NCBI RefSeq assembly: GCF_018069925.1 | Contig: NZ_JAGPXB010000001.1 | Span: forward strand, 434,001 to 498,000 | DNA: 64,000 nucleotides | Origin: Flavobacterium erciyesense | GTDB taxonomy: Bacteria; Bacteroidota; Bacteroidia; Flavobacteriales; Flavobacteriaceae | Direction: 5' to 3' | Shown: piece by piece, positions 59,145 to 64,000 of the stretch | Numbering within the stretch: the stretch's first letter is position 1 | How the letters are laid out: every line of letters begins with the position of its first letter | Notes under the pieces: model-generated | Databases searched by the model: none | Seen by the model: only the letters and a program-made list of their open reading frames with translations | Told to the model about the DNA's origin: nothing | Program-made: the position numbers and the translations under genes

Positions 59145-59152
59145 TAACTTTG
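59145..59152 (+). promoter_or_regulatory. -7 box close to the kinase start
   Basis: TAACTTTG fits TAnnTTTG but ends only 4 bp before the ATG, so the mRNA would be nearly leaderless or a different promoter is used. Confidence 0.4.
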
Positions 59153-59156
59153 AAGA

Positions 59157-61592
59157 ATGGATTTCAAATTAAACTACATCCCTGTTAAAGTGCTCTTGGG
59201 CTATCTCCTTTTAATACTATTATTTGGCAGCGTAGCCTGGTTTTTGTACGAAGAAAACCAGCGTTTTTCAACAACAAATAACAATCCTTCGTCAAATAAC
59301 AGTGCCGTTTTACAAGTTAGTAATGTACTTGCTGATTTATACAAAACAGAAAGTATGGGTCGTGCTGCGGTACAATCCGGTAAAAATGGCGATTACAACA
59401 ACTATTTGAAACAAACCAACGCACTAACAATCGCAATTGATTCGCTAAAAAAAGCTGTAAATACACCCAATCAAATAAAATTACTAGACAGTGTTCAGGT
59501 ACTACTTGGTAAAAAAACCAAAAATATACTGAAGTTAAAAGCGATTAAAAGCAAATCAGAAGACGAACAAGCTGTAAGTACTGCGATAACCGATTTAACC
59601 AAAATGCAATCGTCATTGCGTAAGTTGCAATTAGAAGATTTTGTACAAAATCCCAATAAAATGGGAGACTACGAGCGAAATGTATTGAAAAAATATGTGA
59701 CGTATCTCAATCAAAACATTCCCGACGATAGTACAAATACATTAAGCAAGAAAGAATCCGATTCGATTGTAAGTGTATCCAAAAAACTTTTAAATCAAGT
59801 ACAAACTAAAACGAGTACCAAGAAAAAACTAGTAAGTGCCGAGGAAAAAAAATTACTGCAAAATGAATTGTCCATCTCAGATCAATTGCGTCAAGTTTTG
59901 GGCAGTATTGAAAAAGAAATTATTCGCAGCACAGCAAGCAATTATTTAAAAAGAGAAGCCTCTTTACAAAAAACAAACCGAATTGTAACCAGCGCCGCTA
60001 TTATTGGTTTGATCTTAACCATGGCGTTTTTAATTGCAATTTTGAATGATTTCTCTAAATCTCAATTGTATAAAAAGCAGCTCGAAGCAGCCAACCTGAA
60101 GGCCAAAAAATTACTTCGAAGCAGAGAACAACTGATCGCTACCGTGAGCCATGATTTAAAAACACCTTTGAGTACCATCATGGGTTATTCTGAATTATTA
60201 AGTAATTCTGAACTCAGCAACAAACAAATTCATTTTGCCAAAAACATCAAAGGTTCCTCCGATTATATTGCGCAATTGGTACAAGATTTACTTGATTTTA
60301 CTCAAATCGAGGCGGGAAAAATTGCCATCGAAAAAATTCCGTTTTCACTTTCTAAAAATATTCAAGAAGTAGCAGTAAGTGTTCAAGCCATTTACGCACA
60401 AAAAGATATCGAATTGAAACTCGATATTGACCCAAAATTGCAACAACCTATTTTAAGTGATCCATTTCGCTTGCGTCAAATTTTAACCAATCTGATAGGA
60501 AACGCATACAAGTTTACTGAAAAAGGAACCATCAAAATTTCGGCACAAATAGATGCAACGCATGAAAACATTCGCATTTCAGTTGCCGATAGCGGAATAG
60601 GAATTGCGACAGAAAATCAGGAAATCATTTTTGAAGAATTCACACAAGCCAATGACCAAATCGAAAAAAAATACGGAGGAACAGGTCTTGGACTAACCAT
60701 TTCTAAAAAAATGGCATCCATTCTCGGCGGCGATTTACAACTAAACAGCACACTTGGCCAAGGTAGTACATTTACAATTACGTTGCCGCTACTATTTGCT
60801 CCGGTGTCAACTGAAAATCCTGAAGACAAAATAGAAATTTCAGGTGAAAAGAAAGTAGGTGTTTTAATAGACGATGACCGCAATTTATTACAACTAACAA
60901 CCGAAGTTTTAAGAAACAACAACTATATTGTCTATCCTTTTCAAGAAGCCAACGAAGCCCTACTGTGGATGGAGCAGCACGACTACGACTTTATAATTAC
61001 CGACATACAAATGCCCGTTATAGATGGATTTGAGCTACTCCAAAGTGTTCAAAAAAGTGCCGAATATATCACCAAAAAACAACCTATTATTGCCGTAACA
61101 GGACGCAATGACCTTGATAAAAGCTACTATCTTGATGCTGGTTTTAGTACTGTAATTTACAAGCCATACACACCTAAAATTTTGCTTAAAACCATAAGCG
61201 CTATTTTAAATCAGCGTGAAATACCTACAGCATCGACTAAAAAAGCGAGAGAAAAAACGGTTACAAAACTGTTTTCGTTAAAAGAGTTAAGAGCTTTTTT
61301 ACCGGATCAGGAAGATGAATTACGAGAAATTCTTGAAAATTTCATGACTAGTTCAATAGAAAATGTAGCTCTTTTGAATAACGCGATAGAAAACAAAAAT
61401 GCAGCTGAAGTGCAAAACATCGCGCATAAAATGAGTCCAATGTTCAAGCAGATAAAAGCCAACCACATCAGCACAATTTTAGATCGATTAGAAAGAGAAT
61501 CCTATCATTCAATAGATGCAGTTGCCTTGGCAAATGAATTGAGCATAAAGATGAACGCTCTGTTTGTTTTACTCCAAAAAGAAATTAATTGA
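59157..61592 (+). CDS. Hybrid sensor histidine kinase
   Basis: 811 residues. Membrane helix (about 9-27), a periplasmic helical sensor (30-270), second helix (about 280-297), HisKA with ATVSHDLKTPLSTIMGY (H332), HATPase (NAYKFTEKGTIKI, ADSGIGIA, KYGGTGLGLTIS), receiver with FIITDIQMPVIDG (D616) and a C-terminal Hpt-like domain with AHKMSPMFKQ (H757). So a full H-D-H relay. Convergent with, and overlapping by 8 bp, the gene of a sigma-54 response regulator, its likely partner. Confidence 0.93.
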   Translation: MDFKLNYIPVKVLLGYLLLILLFGSVAWFLYEENQRFSTTNNNPSSNNSAVLQVSNVLADLYKTESMGRAAVQSGKNGDYNNYLKQTNALTIAIDSLKKAVNTPNQIKLLDSVQVLLGKKTKNILKLKAIKSKSEDEQAVSTAITDLTKMQSSLRKLQLEDFVQNPNKMGDYERNVLKKYVTYLNQNIPDDSTNTLSKKESDSIVSVSKKLLNQVQTKTSTKKKLVSAEEKKLLQNELSISDQLRQVLGSIEKEIIRSTASNYLKREASLQKTNRIVTSAAIIGLILTMAFLIAILNDFSKSQLYKKQLEAANLKAKKLLRSREQLIATVSHDLKTPLSTIMGYSELLSNSELSNKQIHFAKNIKGSSDYIAQLVQDLLDFTQIEAGKIAIEKIPFSLSKNIQEVAVSVQAIYAQKDIELKLDIDPKLQQPILSDPFRLRQILTNLIGNAYKFTEKGTIKISAQIDATHENIRISVADSGIGIATENQEIIFEEFTQANDQIEKKYGGTGLGLTISKKMASILGGDLQLNSTLGQGSTFTITLPLLFAPVSTENPEDKIEISGEKKVGVLIDDDRNLLQLTTEVLRNNNYIVYPFQEANEALLWMEQHDYDFIITDIQMPVIDGFELLQSVQKSAEYITKKQPIIAVTGRNDLDKSYYLDAGFSTVIYKPYTPKILLKTISAILNQREIPTASTKKAREKTVTKLFSLKELRAFLPDQEDELREILENFMTSSIENVALLNNAIENKNAAEVQNIAHKMSPMFKQIKANHISTILDRLERESYHSIDAVALANELSIKMNALFVLLQKEIN

Positions 61593-62931
61593 TATTGTAC
61601 AACTTCAACTTATTGTATAATGTTTTCCTGTTGATTTGAAGCAATTTAGCAGCCTCCGTTTTATTTTGATTGGTTCTAGCAAGCGCTTCAAGAATAGTTT
61701 CTTTTTCGTTTTCCGATAGAGAAAAATCAGAGTTAATCGTAGCATCCTCTTGAAAAAACTCAGCAGGCAAAGCTTCCTTTTGTACCAACTCGCCCTGCGT
61801 TAACAAAGTCGCACGCTTAATACAGTTTTGCAATTCTCTTAAATTTCCTGGCCAATTGTATTTTTGAAAAATAGAAATAACTTCAGGAGAAAATCCTAAA
61901 ACGTCTTTTTGTAATTCTTGATTGGCTTTTTCCAGAAAAAAATCAGCAAAAAGCATCAAATCTTCATTTCGTTCTACCAAAGAAGGCGAATGAATTGAGA
62001 ATTCATTAATTCTATGGTACAAATCTTCACGGAAATCCCCTTTTTTTACGGCCTCTCTTAAATCCTCGTTTGTAGCGGTAATGATGCGAATATCAACTGC
62101 AATTTCTTTGTTGCTGCCAACTGGCTTTATCTTGCGTTCTTGTAAAGCACGTAACAATTGTATTTGATTTTCGTATGATAAATTCCCAATTTCATCTAGA
62201 AAAACAGTTCCGTTATTAGCAGCTTCAAAAAAACCAACCTTATCTTGAATGGCGCCGGTAAAAGAACCTTTTACATGTCCAAAAAATTCACTCGCAGCCA
62301 ATTCTTTTGGTATTGAACCGCAGTCGACAGCAATAAACGGAGTATCTTTTCGCGTACTATTTTGATGGATACTTTTAGCGATAACTTCTTTACCCGTTCC
62401 GCTTTCGCCAATGATAAGCACTGACATATTAGTTGGACTAACGAGCTGAATATACTCTGCTAATTTTTGAGAAGCTTTTGAAATTCCTTTTACGAAAGTT
62501 GTTGAAGGCGTACTTTGAACTTGTTTTTTAGGTTTAGTCGGAACGCTGGACAACGCTGTTTCTTCAGAAGGCTCTTGAGCTAACGCATTAGCAATTACTA
62601 TTAAAACCTCTTCAGGATTAAAAGGTTTTGAAATATAATCTGTAGCGCCATTTTTAATTGCTTTCACAGCAGTATTTACATCGGCATAACCGGTCATGAG
62701 CAAAACGGGCAGATTAGGAAAGTCTGATTTTATTTCAGACAAAAGCAAAAGACCGTCGTAATCGGGTAATCGCAAATCAGAGATAACTAAATCAAAATCA
62801 GCAGACTTTAGGCAATTTTTGCCCTCGGCTGCTGAGAAAGCCGTCACTACTTCAAATGATTTTTTTGTCAAAAATTTCTCAAGAAGTTTGCAAAAAGGTA
62901 CATCGTCCTCGATTAATAATATTTTAGCCAT
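61585..62931 (-). CDS. Sigma-54-dependent response regulator (NtrC family)
   Basis: 448 residues. Receiver domain with D52 (VISDLRLPDYDG), AAA+ domain with Walker A GESGTGKE (175-182), the sigma-54 loop GSFTGA (222-227), GTVFLDEIGNLSYENQIQLL (Walker B), and a Fis-type HTH (NKTEAAKLLQINRKTLYNKL). It activates RpoN promoters; rpoN is also in this window. Likely phosphorylated through the Hpt domain of the neighbouring kinase. Confidence 0.95.
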   Translation of the reverse strand: MAKILLIEDDVPFCKLLEKFLTKKSFEVVTAFSAAEGKNCLKSADFDLVISDLRLPDYDGLLLLSEIKSDFPNLPVLLMTGYADVNTAVKAIKNGATDYISKPFNPEEVLIVIANALAQEPSEETALSSVPTKPKKQVQSTPSTTFVKGISKASQKLAEYIQLVSPTNMSVLIIGESGTGKEVIAKSIHQNSTRKDTPFIAVDCGSIPKELAASEFFGHVKGSFTGAIQDKVGFFEAANNGTVFLDEIGNLSYENQIQLLRALQERKIKPVGSNKEIAVDIRIITATNEDLREAVKKGDFREDLYHRINEFSIHSPSLVERNEDLMLFADFFLEKANQELQKDVLGFSPEVISIFQKYNWPGNLRELQNCIKRATLLTQGELVQKEALPAEFFQEDATINSDFSLSENEKETILEALARTNQNKTEAAKLLQINRKTLYNKLKLYNIN

Positions 62932-63000
62932 TACATTTTTTACTTTACTGCTAAAATACAGCTATTTTTGCTGTTATCAGTCTGTTTTTAAATAAAAAAA

Positions 63001-63031
63001 GAGAGATTATACATGTACAATCTCCCTTTTT
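63001..63031. terminator. Hairpin terminator
   Basis: GAGATTATACATGTACAATCTC-type stem with T5 after it. The rest of 62932-63142 holds no convincing gene. Confidence 0.6.
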
Positions 63032-63142
63032 AATAATAAAAAAACCACCCAATTATGTATCTATCTAGTCGCCATGAGCATCCGTGTGAACAGCAGCTTT
63101 CCGGTCTCTGACATTAACTATTTCATTACGATCTTTGTGATC

Positions 63143-63439
63143 TTATTTTTGAATCCATTTGCCATTTGCATCTGCAAAAAGATTACCTCTTTTGTCACCC
63201 AAAGTGATTTCCAATTTATACTCTTTATTAGCATTCACAAATGCTTTGTCTAAAACTGCTTCTGGATATGCCTTTTTAAGTGCTTCTTTTACGGCAGTTG
63301 GCACAACTTCTAATTTCACCTCAGTATATTCTTCTTGTAAAACAACTTCTTTACTAACTGGGTTTACTTCTACTGTGTTTGCTGCTTGAGTTGCAAAACT
63401 ACCTAAAACAATTGCTGCTGATAAAATGTACTTTTTCAT
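63143..63439 (-). CDS. Small secreted PepSY-like (BLIP-like) protein
   Basis: 98 residues with signal peptide MKKYILSAAIVLGSFATQA. The mature part (VPTAVKEALKKAYPEAVLDK then YKLEITLGDKRGNLFADANG) matches the PepSY-like/DUF2874 pattern of small periplasmic proteins of Bacteroidota; function unknown. The frame stays open for 25 codons after the TAA. It may be a target or partner of the adjacent two-component system. Confidence 0.8.
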   Translation of the reverse strand: MKKYILSAAIVLGSFATQAANTVEVNPVSKEVVLQEEYTEVKLEVVPTAVKEALKKAYPEAVLDKAFVNANKEYKLEITLGDKRGNLFADANGKWIQK

Positions 63440-63660
63440 AATAGTTATATTTAAGTTAGTGAATAACGTTTGATGTTTAGTATAATGGAAAAATTATACC
63501 AATTCTAAAAAGCAACCTGCCATATCCATAAATACCACATTTTAAGCCATTTAAAACAAATACCGAACTACTAACCAAATAAATATATGGGTAAAACCTG
63601 TAGAGAGCTGAGTAAAAATTACCCAAAATAGAATGTTTTTATAAAGTGAATGCAAAAAAA

Positions 63661-63684
63661 AAACCTTGCATTGCTGCAAGGTTT
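63661..63684 (-). terminator. Terminator of accC
   Basis: Perfect 10-bp stem AAACCTTGCA / TGCAAGGTTT with loop TTGC; U-run on the minus strand. The remaining 63440-63660 hold only promoter-type AT-rich DNA. Confidence 0.88.
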
Positions 63685-63705
63685 AGAATATAATTATGTT
63701 CAAAA

Positions 63706-64000
63706 TTATTCTGGAGCATTCATTTTGAATGTGTCCATAAACGCTGTGGTATAATCACCCGCAATGTATGCTGGCTCATCCATCAGTTGTCTGTGGAACG
63801 GAATTGTTGTTTTAATTCCCTCGATTACGAATTCATCTAAAGCTCTTCTCATTTTACTGATAGCCTCTTCACGAGTTTGCGCAGTTGTAATTAACTTAGC
63901 AATCATCGAATCGTAATTTGACGGAATTGTATATCCTGAATACACGTGTGTATCTAAACGTACACCGTGGCCTCCTGGCATGTGTAATGTAGTAATTTTT
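63706..64000 (-). CDS. accC: Acetyl-CoA carboxylase biotin carboxylase, 3' part
   Basis: The C-terminal about 98 codons of a gene that begins beyond the right edge. GHGVRLDTHVYSGYTIPSNY then DSMIAKLITTAQTREEAISK and MRRALDEFVIEGIKTTIPFH are diagnostic for the C-terminal domain of AccC, which carboxylates biotin on BCCP with ATP and bicarbonate. A terminator follows. Confidence 0.93.
   Translation of the reverse strand, partial: KITTLHMPGGHGVRLDTHVYSGYTIPSNYDSMIAKLITTAQTREEAISKMRRALDEFVIEGIKTTIPFHRQLMDEPAYIAGDYTTAFMDTFKMNAPE

Noticed and set aside
63520..63540. Sigma-54 promoter before the PepSY-like gene
   Set aside because: TGGCAGGTTGCT on the minus strand has GG and GC only 8 bp apart, not the 12 needed for -24/-12.
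1..64000. CRISPR array, insertion sequence, rRNA operon
   Set aside because: No regularly spaced repeats, transposase gene or rRNA sequence was seen.

Overview
The window looks like the chromosome of a Flavobacterium or close relative (Bacteroidota). Evidence seen: AT-rich DNA, promoters of the TAnnTTTG type, few Shine-Dalgarno sites, and typical flavobacterial housekeeping proteins (sigma-54, a BLIP/PepSY-like secreted protein, a flavobacterial thymidine kinase). Two copies of an intergenic repeat that I associate with Flavobacterium are also present. The genus is an inference; no rRNA is present.

Left flank (1-16.2 kb), host genes: 3' part of an MGH1-like glycosidase, a TrmH-family RNA methyltransferase, asnS, rpoN, a Uma2 protein, tdk, an acidic conserved protein, rsmI, an amine oxidase, a HopJ-like protein, recJ, an MFS transporter, a small Cys-containing protein behind a long palindrome, lpxH, queD and an enoyl-CoA hydratase. 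Then comes tRNA-Ala(GGC).

Centre (16.3-54.4 kb): a 38.1-kb tailed-phage prophage integrated in the 3' half of tRNA-Ala. The 47-bp core is directly repeated at both ends, and a CTGCAA-N5-CTGCAA pair lies just inside each end. The integrase is next to attL. The tail genes, including tape measure, run leftward (24.8-17.7 kb). Head, packaging, lysis and further late genes run rightward (25.0-40.8 kb): S49 protease with nested scaffold, capsid, terminases, portal, muramidase. After a strongly folded intergenic region come a DNA methylase, a hicAB toxin-antitoxin pair with a perfect operator palindrome, and a two-gene cargo module with a polytopic membrane protein. The leftward early operon (52.4-44.9 kb) carries a LuxR-type regulator, a putative replication protein, an ASCH-like protein and a second DNA methylase. 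The lysogeny switch lies at 52.1-53.2 kb: a leftward promoter with two matching operators and a repressor with two tandem HTH domains. A secreted DUF4468-like protein lies next to attR.

The most novel-looking signal is an 11-bp box, TGTCCTATTTT. It occurs five times, only upstream of late prophage genes, on both strands, about 20-21 nt before a -7-like TTTG/TTTA. It looks like a phage-specific late promoter that links the divergent tail and head operons.

Right flank (54.4-64 kb): the displaced tRNA 3' half, its terminator, a small GIY-YIG nuclease gene and two 74-bp partial-tRNA repeats (a tRNA-parasitic module). Host genes follow: mtgA, an FAD oxidoreductase, an S9 peptidase, a hybrid histidine kinase convergent with a sigma-54 response regulator, a PepSY-like secreted protein, and the 3' end of accC.
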